From Streptomyces eurocidicus (lineage in GTDB: Bacteria > Actinomycetota > Actinomycetes > Streptomycetales > Streptomycetaceae): a stretch of DNA of 64,000 nt. The notes beneath the pieces were generated by a model that saw only the letters and a program-made list of their open reading frames with translations, was not told the origin of the DNA and made no database searches. The stretch lies in NCBI RefSeq assembly GCF_002891295.1, contig NZ_LGUI01000003.1, forward strand, positions 868,001 through 932,000, in the 5' to 3' direction. Positions 32,525 through 43,768 of this stretch are shown one piece after another. Each line of letters opens with the position of its first letter. Position 1 is the stretch's first letter. The translations under genes were made by a program, and so were the position numbers.

Positions 32525-32555
32525 GGGCCGGGTGAGCTTCGTGCTCGCCCGGCCC
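32525..32555. terminator. Terminator of the dnaK operon
   Basis: GGGCCGGGTGAGC and GCTCGCCCGGCCC form a 13-bp stem with one G-T pair and a TTCGT loop, 22 bp after the hspR stop. Confidence 0.8.
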
Positions 32556-32722
32556 ATCCGCGTTTCCGCCCGGTGGCCCCAAGGGAGTTGACGGGCTGTC
32601 ACCCGAGTGGGTGGAGTGCGGGGCGCTGACCTTGGGCAGGTCGTACCGTGGGTACCAGGGTCATGATCGTGCGGTTCACTTGCACGGAAGTGGTCCTGAT
32701 CGCCGTGGGGAAGGTGACGCGG

Positions 32723-34102
32723 GTGCTCCTGAGCTTCCGAGTGGCGAACCACCGGTCCATCCGAGAGGAACAGCAGCTGCTCCTCTCGCCCGTCCCGGAT
32801 CCGGCGGCGGGCCCTTCGGCGGACCTGTCGGCCGGTCTGCCGGCCGGTCCTTCGGCCTGCCCGGCGGCCGGGGCCCCGGCCGCCGCCCCCGCCGCCGTGA
32901 CCGTCGCGGCGCTCTTCGGCGCCAACGCGGCCGGGAAGTCCAACGTCGTCGACGCCCTCCACTTCATGGCGGACCTGGTGCGCAGCTCCCACCGGGACGC
33001 CGAGCCCGGCGGCGGCCTCGTCCGCTCGCCGTTCCTGCTGGACGAGCGGAGCGCCGCCGACCCGTCCTGGTACGTGGTCGACCTCGTCCTCGACGGTGTG
33101 CGCCACACCTACGGCTTCGGCCTGGACGACGAGCGCGTCCTCGACGAATGGCTGTACCGCTACCCCGACGGCACCAGGCACACGGTCTTCCAGCGGTCCG
33201 GCGACGAGATCGACTTCGGCGAGGGCGCGCCCAAGGCCGTGCTGGAGCTCGTCCGCAGCATCACCGAGCCGAACGTCCTCTTCCTGACGGTCGCGGCCCG
33301 CTCGCGGCAGGCCGCGATCCAGCCGGTGTACGCGTGGTTCCACGCCGTGCGGTTCCGGGCGGGCGGAGCGCACGGTTCCCCCGACCCCGGCAGCCTGCGC
33401 CGCCTCCAGGACCCGGCGCGCGCCGCGTCCGTCGTCGCCCTGCTGCAGGCCGCCGACCTCGGTATCCAGGACATGGGCGTCGAGGACTTCGAGGCCGACG
33501 GCGCCGACCGGATCTCGGCCCTCACCTTCCGCGACCGGCTGCTGCGGGAGCTCAGGCGCACCGAGCTGTCCACGTTCCCCTTCACCACGACGACCGCCCG
33601 CGTATGGGTGCAACAGAGGGCGCGCGACGGCAGCGGCGCGCGCCTGGGTCTGGAGGACCAGTCGCAGGGCACCCGCATGCTCTTCGACTACGCGGGACCC
33701 GTGCTCGACGCCCTGGAACAGGGCGGCATGCTGATCGTCGACGAGGTCGACGCCAGCCTCCACCCCCGGCTGACGGCCCAGGTCATCAGGCTCTTCCAGA
33801 GCCCCACCAGCAACCCCCACGGAGCCCAGCTCCTGCTCACCACCCACGATGTGAGCCTCCTCGGCCGCAGTGCCGGCGAGGAGATCCTCGGGCGGGACCA
33901 GATCTGGTTCGTCGAGAAGGACCGCCAGGGCGAGACCGCGCTCTTCCCGCTCTCCGACTTCACCCCACGGCAAGCGGAGAACCGCGAGCGGCGGTACCTC
34001 GGCGGGAGCTATGGTGCGGTCCCGGTCCTCAGTGACGAGCGGTTCGAGGCGGCGCTGGCCGCCAGGGGGAGAACAGTGGATGGCGAGGACGCCGAAACTT
34101 AG
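32723..34102 (+). CDS. RloA/AriA-like AAA (ABC-type) ATPase
   Basis: 459 residues from the GTG at 32723, chosen because GGGGAAGG lies 8 nt upstream and the N-terminus MLLSFRVANHRSIREEQ is typical; GTG 32714 is an alternative. Walker A GANAAGKS (66-73), an ABC-like SQGT signature (S314), Walker B MLIVDEVD (D340-E341) and a switch His376 in LTTHD mark an SMC/ABC-type head, interrupted by a Pro/Ala-rich insert at about 27-55. Such ATPases pair with RloB or TOPRIM nucleases in phage defence and abortive infection. It overlaps the rloB-like gene by 23 bp. Confidence 0.85.
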   Translation: MLLSFRVANHRSIREEQQLLLSPVPDPAAGPSADLSAGLPAGPSACPAAGAPAAAPAAVTVAALFGANAAGKSNVVDALHFMADLVRSSHRDAEPGGGLVRSPFLLDERSAADPSWYVVDLVLDGVRHTYGFGLDDERVLDEWLYRYPDGTRHTVFQRSGDEIDFGEGAPKAVLELVRSITEPNVLFLTVAARSRQAAIQPVYAWFHAVRFRAGGAHGSPDPGSLRRLQDPARAASVVALLQAADLGIQDMGVEDFEADGADRISALTFRDRLLRELRRTELSTFPFTTTTARVWVQQRARDGSGARLGLEDQSQGTRMLFDYAGPVLDALEQGGMLIVDEVDASLHPRLTAQVIRLFQSPTSNPHGAQLLLTTHDVSLLGRSAGEEILGRDQIWFVEKDRQGETALFPLSDFTPRQAENRERRYLGGSYGAVPVLSDERFEAALAARGRTVDGEDAET

Positions 34103-34718
34103 CGGCCGTCGCGACGGCCGGCGCGGTGCCCGCTGCGGTCCGGTCTTCGAGTCCGGTGTCCTGCGGGCCCCGCCCACCCGGCCGGGCCGCGACCGGCTGC
34201 TGGTCGTCTGCGGTGCCAAGGCCACCGAGAAGCACTACCTCCAGGGCCTCGTCGAACACCTCGCCAATCCGGCGGTCACCGTCCGCATCAGGACGAAGCC
34301 CTGCTCCCCGGACCAGCTCATCACCTACGCGGCGGGTGAACGGGACCGTACGGGCGACGACTTCGACCAGATCTGGTGCGTCTTCGACGTCGACGAGTAC
34401 AAGAAGATCGCGTGCGCCGTGTCCCGCGCCCGCCGGGAGGGCATCGAGGTCGCCGTCTCCAACCCCTGCTTCGAGCTGTGGCTGGTGCTCCACTTCTGCG
34501 ACCACAAGGCCCATGTGGGCACGTACCGCGAGCTGTTGCCGTATCTGAAGCGGCACGTCCCGGACTATGACAAGGCTCGCCTGGACTTCCGCGACTACGA
34601 ACACGGGTGGTCTTCGGCGGGGGGCCGGGCGGCGGATCTGGCGAAGCCGGGCCAGGAGCATGCGAAGAATCCGTCCACGGGGGTCTGGGCGTTGGTGGAG
34701 CGGATCGCGGGGCGGTGA
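34080..34718 (+). CDS. RloB-family predicted nuclease partner
   Basis: 212 residues; the ATG overlaps the ATPase gene by 23 bp. Blocks typical of RloB are present: LLVVCGAKATEKHYLQGL with E50, DQIWCVFDVDE with D103 and D105, and SNPCFELWLVLHF at about 127-139. The Glu plus DxD arrangement is that of TOPRIM-like or related metal nucleases. With the upstream ATPase it forms a two-gene RloA-RloB unit expected to act as a phage-sensing toxin system; activity is inferred from family context. Confidence 0.83.
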   Translation: MARTPKLSGRRDGRRGARCGPVFESGVLRAPPTRPGRDRLLVVCGAKATEKHYLQGLVEHLANPAVTVRIRTKPCSPDQLITYAAGERDRTGDDFDQIWCVFDVDEYKKIACAVSRARREGIEVAVSNPCFELWLVLHFCDHKAHVGTYRELLPYLKRHVPDYDKARLDFRDYEHGWSSAGGRAADLAKPGQEHAKNPSTGVWALVERIAGR

Positions 34719-34737
34719 GGGTGGGGACGGCGGCGGG

Positions 34738-34836
34738 GTGGTGCCCTGCCGGGGGCTTTCCCCTACCCGCCCCTTCCCGAATGTCCTCAATCGCCGGACG
34801 GGCTGAACTTCAGCCCGTCCGGGGGCACCCCCGGCG
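34738..34836. repeat. Dispersed GC-rich inverted repeat, copy 1
   Basis: It contains CCCCTTCCCGA, a CCGGACGGGCTGAA/TTCAGCCCGTCCGG palindrome at 34794-34822 and the GGGGCTTTCCCC-type flank shared with copies at 57.1, 60.8 and 63.0 kb. It separates the convergent rloB-like and hydrolase genes and probably works as a terminator. Confidence 0.8.
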
Positions 34837-34839
34837 GAC

Positions 34840-36324
34840 TCAGACCCCCAGATGCCCCAGAACCTTCCGCACCGCCAGGTCCACCCCCCGCCGTGCCTCG
34901 TCCCCATGATCCGCCGTCTCGAACCCGTGTCCCGCCGACGGCAGATCGATGACCTCGACTCCCGCCCCGCAGGACTCCGCCGCCACGAGGAACTCCTCCA
35001 CCGTCGCCGCGATCTCCTTGCGCTCCTGGCCCACCCGGGTGAGGACGACCGGCAGCCGCCCGGCGGAACGTACGGCCGTGGCGGGCCGGAAGCGGGAATC
35101 CGCGGGGAAGCCCCAGTTCGGCATCGGGGCGAGGATCGGATAGGTCGCGGCCACGCAGCGCAGCCAGGACGGGGGCGCGGCGAGCCAGTCCGCCGAGAGC
35201 AGGCCGCCGGCCGAGAAGAACCACACCGCCACCCGGTCGCCGTCGACGCGCGGGTCGGCCCGTACGAGTTCGACGGCGGCGGCGATGTCGGCCGCCGCGG
35301 CGGGGTAGTCGGCGAGGTCGTGGAGACCGTGGTCCAGCATGACGCCGACCGCGCCGAGTCCGGCGATGTGGCGGGCGTAGCCGACGAAGCCGGGCCAGTC
35401 GCGGGGGGTCGGCCGGGCGCCGCGGGGGACGGGCCCGCCGTGGACGAGCACGACGGCCGGCCGGGGCCCGTCGGCGTCGGGGAGGTACAGGTCGACGTTC
35501 CCCACCCGCTCGTGGGCGCGCTCCGGTACGTCCAGGAGGAAGGGGCGCAGGTGCTCGGGCGTCCCGGACGCCACCAGGCGGTGGCCCCCTCCGGCGGCGG
35601 CGCTCAGCAGGACGTCGGCGAGCGCGTCCGGGGCGGAGAGCATCGGCCAGTGGCCCGTGTCGAGTTCGAAGAAGGTGATCCGGGGGTCGGCGAGGGCCTG
35701 GAAGCGGGGGTCGCCGAGGCCGAGGAGGCCCTCGACCATGGCGATGCTGGAGCCATTGCCGGTGCAGAGGACACCGGTGGTGGGGACGGTGCCGAGCGCC
35801 TCGGTGAGGCGGAGGGGCTGGGTGAGGGTGCGCGGGGGCTGGGGAACGGCGCGGCGCGTGAGCTCGGCGAGGGCCTCCGCCGGGACGCCGGCGGTGCTGC
35901 CGAGGCCGTCCCAGCCGTCGGCGGCGGGCGGCGGCACGGGCTGTCCGTCCTGCCGGGCGAGGTGGGCGTGGACGGCCGGGTCGCGCACGAGCGCGGCGGC
36001 GGGGTCGCCGTCCTGGGGCATGGCGGTGTCGAGACAGACGACGCGGGCGATCCGGTCGGGGCGGAGGGCCGCCGCGCCGAGGGCGGGGTGGACGCCGTAG
36101 CAGTGGCCGACGAGGACGATCTCGGGGTCGTCCAGGCCGTCGACGACCTCGACCACGTCCCGGACATGGGTGTCGAGACCGGTGCCGGCGGGGGCGGGGC
36201 CGTCGCCCGTGCCGGTGAGGGTGACGGGGTGGACGCCGGCGCCCGATCCGGTCAGCCGGTCGGCGACCGCCCGCCAGACCCAGCCGCCGGTGTGGAGCCC
36301 GGACACCAGGATGAACGCCGTCAT
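34840..36324 (-). CDS. Double alpha/beta-hydrolase-domain protein
   Basis: 494 residues with two hydrolase-like halves. Domain 1 (about 1-240) starts FILVSGLHTGGWVWRAVADR, and its nucleophile elbow reads GHCYG, with Cys in place of Ser; DTGHWPM may supply the His. Domain 2 (about 270-490) resembles dienelactone-hydrolase or prolyl-oligopeptidase folds: VLVHGGPVPRGARP, elbow FFSAGG and SAGHGFE. Both could be active, or domain 1 may be altered or binding-only. It is divergent from a MerR regulator 100 bp away, which probably controls it. Substrate unknown. Confidence 0.75.
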   Translation of the reverse strand: MTAFILVSGLHTGGWVWRAVADRLTGSGAGVHPVTLTGTGDGPAPAGTGLDTHVRDVVEVVDGLDDPEIVLVGHCYGVHPALGAAALRPDRIARVVCLDTAMPQDGDPAAALVRDPAVHAHLARQDGQPVPPPAADGWDGLGSTAGVPAEALAELTRRAVPQPPRTLTQPLRLTEALGTVPTTGVLCTGNGSSIAMVEGLLGLGDPRFQALADPRITFFELDTGHWPMLSAPDALADVLLSAAAGGGHRLVASGTPEHLRPFLLDVPERAHERVGNVDLYLPDADGPRPAVVLVHGGPVPRGARPTPRDWPGFVGYARHIAGLGAVGVMLDHGLHDLADYPAAAADIAAAVELVRADPRVDGDRVAVWFFSAGGLLSADWLAAPPSWLRCVAATYPILAPMPNWGFPADSRFRPATAVRSAGRLPVVLTRVGQERKEIAATVEEFLVAAESCGAGVEVIDLPSAGHGFETADHGDEARRGVDLAVRKVLGHLGV

Positions 36325-36424
36325 GAAATGCCTCCTCGTACGCTGCGGTCGCCGGGCGGCCGGCCGTGGGGGCCGCCCGCGCTCGTCGTTACGGTAGGAA
36401 CTCCTGCTGGGGGAGGTTCAAGCC

Positions 36425-37342
36425 ATGTCGGCGGAGAACGTGTGGAGCATCGGGGAACTGGCCGAGCGGGCCGGGGCCACGGTCAAGACCGTCCGGTTCT
36501 ACTCGGACGCCGGTCTGCTGCCGGAGGGCGCCCGGAGTGCGGGCGGCCATCGGCGGTACGGGCCGGAGGCGCTGGAGCGGCTGCGGCTGATCCGGTCGTT
36601 GCGGGCGCTGGACCTGCCGGTGCCGGAGGTGGGGCGGGTGCTGGACCGGGAGGACGCGCTGGAGGCCGCCCTTGAGGGGCGGCTGCGCGAGGTCGGCTCG
36701 CGGCTGGCGGAGCTGCGGTGGCGGGAGGCGGCCCTGCGGCTGGTCAGGGACTGCGACCCGGAGGAGCGGGCGGAGCGGCTGCGGCTGGTGGGGGCGGTGG
36801 CGTCGCCGCCGAGTACGGATTCGCTGGTGCGCTTCTGGCGGCTCTGGCTGCCGCCGAGGCTTCCGGCGGCGGTGCTGGCCCGGTTCCTGGAGCAGGCGGT
36901 TCCGGAGCTGCCGGAGTCGCCGACACCGGAGCAGGTGCTGGCCTTCGCCCGGCTGCACGCGATGGTGACGGCCGTGTGCGAGGGCATGGAGGACTGTCAG
37001 CCCGTCGTGCACCGCCCGGGCACGGGCTACCGGCCCGCGGTGCTGTACGACGGGCTCGGCGAGGCGTTCGCGCTGGCGGCGCCGGAACTGACGCGGGGGC
37101 GGCCGCCGCGTGCGGGGGAGGCGCTGGACTGCTTCGTCACGGCGTACGCGGGTGCGCGCGGGACGCGTGACACGGCCGGCTTCCGGCACGTGCTCAGCCG
37201 GGAGCTCGCCGCGGATCCCCGGCTCGACCGCTACTGGCGGCTCGTCGCCGAACTGACGGGCCCGGCGGCCCCGACCCCGGGCGCGGCACACGACTGGCTC
37301 CGCGCGGCGCTGGACGAGCAGCTGGGCCCGCAAGCGGCCTGA
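36425..37342 (+). CDS. MerR-family transcriptional regulator
   Basis: 305 residues with SD GGGGGAGG. An N-terminal MerR helix-turn-helix (WSIGELAERAGATVKTVRFY, then SDAGLLPEG and GHRRYGPEALERL) is followed by a dimerisation helix and a ~190-residue effector domain that is helical and includes two Cys. The domain is longer than in metal-type MerR proteins and suggests a small organic ligand. It is divergent from the double hydrolase; GAACTCC and GGAGGTTC at 36397-36419 form an imperfect inverted repeat near its start. Confidence 0.85.
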   Translation: MSAENVWSIGELAERAGATVKTVRFYSDAGLLPEGARSAGGHRRYGPEALERLRLIRSLRALDLPVPEVGRVLDREDALEAALEGRLREVGSRLAELRWREAALRLVRDCDPEERAERLRLVGAVASPPSTDSLVRFWRLWLPPRLPAAVLARFLEQAVPELPESPTPEQVLAFARLHAMVTAVCEGMEDCQPVVHRPGTGYRPAVLYDGLGEAFALAAPELTRGRPPRAGEALDCFVTAYAGARGTRDTAGFRHVLSRELAADPRLDRYWRLVAELTGPAAPTPGAAHDWLRAALDEQLGPQAA

Positions 37343-37383
37343 GGGGGCCGGGAGACGGGAACGGCCGCTGGGCCGGAAAAGGG

Positions 37384-37418
37384 CGGCCGGCCCGTCCCGG
37401 GTGGGGACGGGCCGGCCG
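37384..37418. terminator. Bidirectional terminator between MerR gene and cyclophilin gene
   Basis: Fifteen-base perfectly complementary arms (CGGCCGGCCCGTCCC type) enclose a 5-nt loop, between two convergent stops. Confidence 0.8.
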
Positions 37419-37466
37419 GTGCCGGCGGGGGCCGCTCGCCTCGCGGCGTGGCCCCGCCAGGGGTTC

Positions 37467-37967
37467 CTACTGCTCGACCACGCCGGACTTGGCGATGGTG
37501 ATCTTGGCGCGGGTGGCGCCGGAGCCGGAGCCGAGGCCCTCGATCTTGGTGACCAGGTCCTGGCCCTCGACGACCTCGCCGAAGACGACGTGCTTGCCGT
37601 CCAGCCAGCCCGTGACGACGGTGGTGATGAAGAACTGCGAGCCGTTGGTGTTCTTGCCGGCGTTCGCCATCGAGAGCAGGAACGGGCGGTCGTGCTTGAG
37701 CTTGAAGTTCTCGTCCGCGAACTTCTCGCCGTAGATGCTCTTGCCACCGGTGCCGTTGCCGGCGGTGAAGTCGCCGCCCTGGAGCATGAAGTCCGGGATG
37801 ACGCGGTGGAAGCTGGAGCCCTCGTAGCCGAAGCCGTGCTGGCCGGTGGCGAGCTCGCGGAAGTTCTTGGCCGTGTCGGGCACGACGTCGTCGAAGAGCT
37901 TGAAGGTGATGCGGCCGGCGGCCTGGCCGTCGATCGTGATGTCGAAGAAGACGTTGCTGTTACTCAT
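37467..37967 (-). CDS. Cyclophilin-type peptidyl-prolyl isomerase
   Basis: 166 residues from the ATG at 37967; an in-frame ATG 9 nt earlier is possible. The catalytic and binding blocks are plain: [18 protein letters not shown] with the active-site Arg, [24 protein letters not shown]. It has no signal peptide, so it is cytoplasmic, catalysing proline isomerisation during folding. The tail [21 protein letters not shown] is typical. It may be followed by the terminator on its 3' side. Confidence 0.95.
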   Translation of the reverse strand: MSNSNVFFDITIDGQAAGRITFKLFDDVVPDTAKNFRELATGQHGFGYEGSSFHRVIPDFMLQGGDFTAGNGTGGKSIYGEKFADENFKLKHDRPFLLSMANAGKNTNGSQFFITTVVTGWLDGKHVVFGEVVEGQDLVTKIEGLGSGSGATRAKITIAKSGVVEQ

Positions 37968-38065
37968 GGGGCCCATCCTGACATTAGGGAGGGCGTGGTG
38001 CGTGCGGGGTGGGGGTCGGGTGTCGCGGGACGCTCCCCGGCCCGCTCTTCCCATGGCCGCCGCGG

Positions 38066-38440
38066 CTACGTCAGCCGGAGCCGGACCTCCAGCTCGTGCT
38101 CGCCCGGCACCGTCCCCCGGTCCTCCACGGAGAACGCCGCCGCCAGCTCCTGCCGCACCTTCCGCACGGGGTCGGCCGCGCCGAAGAGGTCGACGGAGAC
38201 GCCGCCGGACAGCGGGACGGCCGTCGCCGTCGACGGGACGTGCCCGGTGCGGGTGTCGACGACCATGCACCAGACCATGGGGTGCTCCTCCCCGGCGGCC
38301 GCGGCCCGGACCTCGCTGCGGGCCTCCTCCGTCACATCCGGAAAGGCCGACTCCAGGGCGCGGAACACCGCGCCCGCGTCCTGGTGACCGCAGTCGGTCA
38401 CATGGATGCTGACGTGGTCCGCACTCTCGGCACCGCTCAT
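38066..38440 (-). CDS. Hypothetical protein
   Basis: 124 residues with an AGGGAG SD about 11 nt before the [24 protein letters not shown], an alternating helix/strand pattern and the end [12 protein letters not shown] suggest a small ferredoxin-like alpha/beta domain. It contains two Cys residues and no signal peptide. No family was recognised. It sits alone between the cyclophilin gene and a PPOX operon, all on the same strand. Confidence 0.5.
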   Translation of the reverse strand: MSGAESADHVSIHVTDCGHQDAGAVFRALESAFPDVTEEARSEVRAAAAGEEHPMVWCMVVDTRTGHVPSTATAVPLSGGVSVDLFGAADPVRKVRQELAAAFSVEDRGTVPGEHELEVRLRLT

Positions 38441-38536
38441 GACGTGGCTGCTCCCTCTGCCGTCGGGGACCGTCTGTCACCTCCGACGGTACGAGCCGGG
38501 GGCCGCCCCGGCACCAGTACGGGGGCCAACCGGGCC

Positions 38537-39082
38537 TCAGGTCACCAGGTCGAGCCCGGCCTCCAGGAGCATGCCCGGCGCCGAGCGCGCGCCCGTGCCG
38601 AACGCGGCGGCGAGGGCGTAGCCGAGGGCGGCGTCCACGGGCATGACCTTGGCGCGCCTCCGCCAGCGGGCGGGCTCCACGATCCCGCTGTGCCGAGCCG
38701 TGAGCCCGCCGAGCCGTGAGCCGTTCCGGGACAGCCGGCTATCCGCGTCGGACGACGGCACGAGGCGGTACCTGCCGTCGGCGGCCCGCACCGTGACCGC
38801 GTAGGACCGGCGGGTGATCCGGCCCCTGCCGAGGGCCAGCGGGACCTCGGCGCCGTCGACGGTCAGGGTGAGGGCGGCGGCGTCGCGGCTGCCGATGGGG
38901 ACGTGCTCATGGGTGCGGCGGCCGGGGGCGCGGCGGAGCGTGACGTGCGGGATCGCGGGTCCCGAGACGTCCAGGAGCCCGCCGCCGGAGTCGAGCGAGA
39001 CGGTGATCCGGCCGAAGACGGGGTCGTGGGCCAGGGAGGTGACGGGATCCACGGGGAGGTCGCTGCCCCAGCCGAGCGTCAT
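38537..39082 (-). CDS. Hypothetical beta-rich protein
   Basis: 181 residues; the ATG overlaps the stop of the PPOX-fold gene (ATGA), so it is translated by coupling. The first ~130 residues look beta-rich ([51 protein letters not shown]); the end [20 protein letters not shown] is helical. No family was recognised. Co-expression with the flavin/F420-type oxidoreductase is the only functional hint. Confidence 0.55.
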   Translation of the reverse strand: MTLGWGSDLPVDPVTSLAHDPVFGRITVSLDSGGGLLDVSGPAIPHVTLRRAPGRRTHEHVPIGSRDAAALTLTVDGAEVPLALGRGRITRRSYAVTVRAADGRYRLVPSSDADSRLSRNGSRLGGLTARHSGIVEPARWRRRAKVMPVDAALGYALAAAFGTGARSAPGMLLEAGLDLVT

Positions 39083-39486
39083 GGAACGAGGCCCAGGGCC
39101 TTCGCCACGATGATCTCGACCAGTACGCGGTCGGGGTTGGGGGCGGGCATCCGGCCGTACCGCTCGGCGTAGCGGTTCACGGCGTCCGCGATGGCGTCCG
39201 CCTCGGTCCGCACGACGGCCACGCCCTCCAGGGTGGCCCACTTCCGCTCACCGACCTGGCAGACCGCGACCCGCGCGCCCTCCGGCCCTGCGGCCAGGAT
39301 GTTGGCGACCTTACGGCTGGTCTTGTTGGTGATGACGCGGGCGATCCCGGTCTCGTGGTCGAACGTGACCCCGACGGGCACGAGGTGCGGGCTGCCGTCG
39401 GGACGGGTGGTGGTGAGCGTGCAGATGTGCCGCTCGCGCCAGAAGTCGACGTAGGCGGGGGAGAGTGCGCGCAGGTCGTGGGCCAT
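39079..39486 (-). CDS. PPOX-class (F420 or FMN-dependent) oxidoreductase
   Basis: 135 residues, matching the short split-barrel family that includes the mycobacterial Rv1155 type. FWRERHICTLTTTRPDGSPH, LVPVGVTFDHETGIARVITNKTSRKVANI, GARVAVCQVGERKWATLEGVAVV and RYAERYGRMPAPNPDRVLVEI follow the family order. These enzymes use F420H2 or FMN; the substrate is unknown. TACGCT lies 7 nt before the ATG and no SD is seen, so it may be leaderless. It forms a two-gene unit with the next gene. Confidence 0.82.
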   Translation of the reverse strand: MAHDLRALSPAYVDFWRERHICTLTTTRPDGSPHLVPVGVTFDHETGIARVITNKTSRKVANILAAGPEGARVAVCQVGERKWATLEGVAVVRTEADAIADAVNRYAERYGRMPAPNPDRVLVEIIVAKALGLVP

Positions 39487-39510
39487 GTGGGGAAGCGTAG
39501 CCGGGGTGGC

Positions 39511-40104
39511 TCAGAGGAAGTCGGCCGTCTCCAGATCGAAGGCGAAGGGCTCGGGGAGGGGCAGCGCCTTGCCGTAGGGGGTGGTGTGGATCTCTGTGTA
39601 ATCCTGGCCCGAGGGCTCGCTGAAGAGCGTGACCGCCTCCTCCTCCCGATCCACGAGGAGGTAGAGCGGGATACCCGCGCGGGCGTAGCAGTGGCGCTTG
39701 GCGACGCGGTCACGGTTGGCCTTGCCACTGGTCACCTCGGCCACCAGGGCGACGCCCTCGCAGGGCATCCAGGAGGGTGCGCCGCGGAAGAGACGTAGCT
39801 CGCGCGGGGCGAAGGTGGCGTCCGGAACGCTGTAGCTCTTGGGGCAGAGACCGCCTTGGGGGAGCTTGAGGCCCTTGTTCCCGGAGCCGTCCATATCCGT
39901 CTTCGAATGGCGCAGCACCTGGCGGAAAACCGTGCTCAGGTAGTCCTCATGTTCTCCGTCGGGCGCCGGTGACACGAAAATCTCCCCCTCGATGAGCTCG
40001 GCCCGGCATCCCTCGGGGGGTTCCAGGGCGAGGAAGTACTCCAGGAGGGTCTCGTCCTGCGAAGGCGAAGACGAGGTCTTCGGCTCACATGTCATGACGG
40101 CCAT
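39511..40104 (-). CDS. Uma2-family protein, second copy
   Basis: 197 residues; the ATG at 40104 has AGGGGGG four nt upstream. It shares the Uma2 blocks with the protein at 25015-25575: CRAELIEGEIFVSPAPDGEHE, VPDATFAP, VALVAEVTSGKANRDR and AGIPLYLLVDREEEAV. The active-site Asp and Glu are kept. The two are clearly divergent, so they are not a recent duplicate. Role unknown. Confidence 0.83.
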   Translation of the reverse strand: MAVMTCEPKTSSSPSQDETLLEYFLALEPPEGCRAELIEGEIFVSPAPDGEHEDYLSTVFRQVLRHSKTDMDGSGNKGLKLPQGGLCPKSYSVPDATFAPRELRLFRGAPSWMPCEGVALVAEVTSGKANRDRVAKRHCYARAGIPLYLLVDREEEAVTLFSEPSGQDYTEIHTTPYGKALPLPEPFAFDLETADFL

Positions 40105-40280
40105 GCTGCCCCCCTTGTGGTCGGAGAGCCAGCTTGGCCCCCGCCCGCCGCGGCGGGCGGGGGAACAGGAGGCGTTCACTCGTAGGAGTGTGCGGCGAAC
40201 GGGAGCGCGGCCCCTTGGGGGCGCGTATCCCTTCGGCATCGGATTATGAAGATGCGCCCGGGCCGTCTGGCCATCCGAAG

Positions 40281-40301
40281 GTTGAGTGGAATAGGCTCAA
40301 C
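40281..40301. promoter_or_regulatory. HAIR-like HspR operator upstream of clpB
   Basis: GTTGAGT-N7-GCTCAAC is a perfect inverted repeat differing from CTTGAGT-N7-ACTCAAG mainly at the ends. It lies 69 bp before the clpB GTG; its TTGAGT may double as a -35 element. Confidence 0.8.
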
Positions 40302-40369
40302 TTATCGCACGTTGCTCACAGCAGGACACGCGCGTTGGACAGGACGCCGACACAGAGGAGGAGCGCACC

Positions 40370-43015
<2,646 letters not shown>

Positions 43016-43039
43016 CGGGCCGCTCCGCGACCGGACGCC

Positions 43040-43078
43040 AGGGGTGGGACGGGCCGGGGAAGGGCCCGTCCCGCCCCT
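43040..43078. terminator. Terminator after clpB
   Basis: AGGGGTGGGACGGGCC and GGCCCGTCCCGCCCCT-like arms pair with one G-T wobble around GGGAA, 25 bp after the clpB stop. Confidence 0.75.
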
Positions 43079-43187
43079 GATGTCCGCGTGCTCCCGTTGC
43101 CGGAAGTTGATCTGGTTACGCCAGGGGTTGCGGGGCAGGGGCGGGTGTGGGGGAGGATGGCGGCAACCGTACGAAGGGAAATTCACG

Positions 43188-43724
43188 GTGAGCATCGACC
43201 CGTCCTCGATTCCGAACTTCGGGGGCCAGCCCGAACCGCAGGAGACGGGCCCGGCCGGCCCCGTCATCCCCGACCAGGACCTGGTCAAGCAGCTCCTTGA
43301 GCAGATGGAGCTGAAGTACGTCGTGGACGACGAGGGAGACCTCGCCGCACCGTGGGAGCAGTTCCGTACGTACTTCATGTTCCGCGGTGAGGAGGAGCAG
43401 CAGGTCTTCTCCGTGCGCACGTTCTACGACCGCCCGCACGGCATCGACGAGAAGCTGCGCCTCCTGGAGGTCATCGACGACTGGAACCGCCGCACCCTGT
43501 GGCCGAAGGTCTACACCCACACCAACGACGACGGCACCGTCCGCCTGATCGGCGAGGCGCAGATGCTGATCGGCGTCGGGGTCTCCCTGGAGCACTTCGT
43601 CTCCAGCACGGTCAGCTGGGTGCGCGCCTCGATCGAGTTCGACAAGTGGCTGATCGAGCAGCTCGGCCTGGAGGCCGACGCCGAGTCCGGCGACGACGAG
43701 AAGCCGGGCGACGACCAGGCGTAA
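43188..43724 (+). CDS. YbjN-domain protein
   Basis: 178 residues from a GTG with GAAGGGAAA upstream. The fold is that of YbjN/type III secretion chaperone-like proteins: LLEQMELKYVVDDEGDL, FMFRGEEEQQVFSVRTFY, KLRLLEVIDDWNRRTLWPK, EAQMLIGVGVSLEHFVS. The acidic C-terminus (ESGDDEKPGDDQA) is probably flexible. YbjN proteins are linked to stress tolerance, with no defined chemistry. Monocistronic. Confidence 0.8.
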   Translation: MSIDPSSIPNFGGQPEPQETGPAGPVIPDQDLVKQLLEQMELKYVVDDEGDLAAPWEQFRTYFMFRGEEEQQVFSVRTFYDRPHGIDEKLRLLEVIDDWNRRTLWPKVYTHTNDDGTVRLIGEAQMLIGVGVSLEHFVSSTVSWVRASIEFDKWLIEQLGLEADAESGDDEKPGDDQA

Positions 43725-43768
43725 GGCCGCACCGCGGGGCCGCTCCGCCGGGAGACCGGGGGCCGGTC

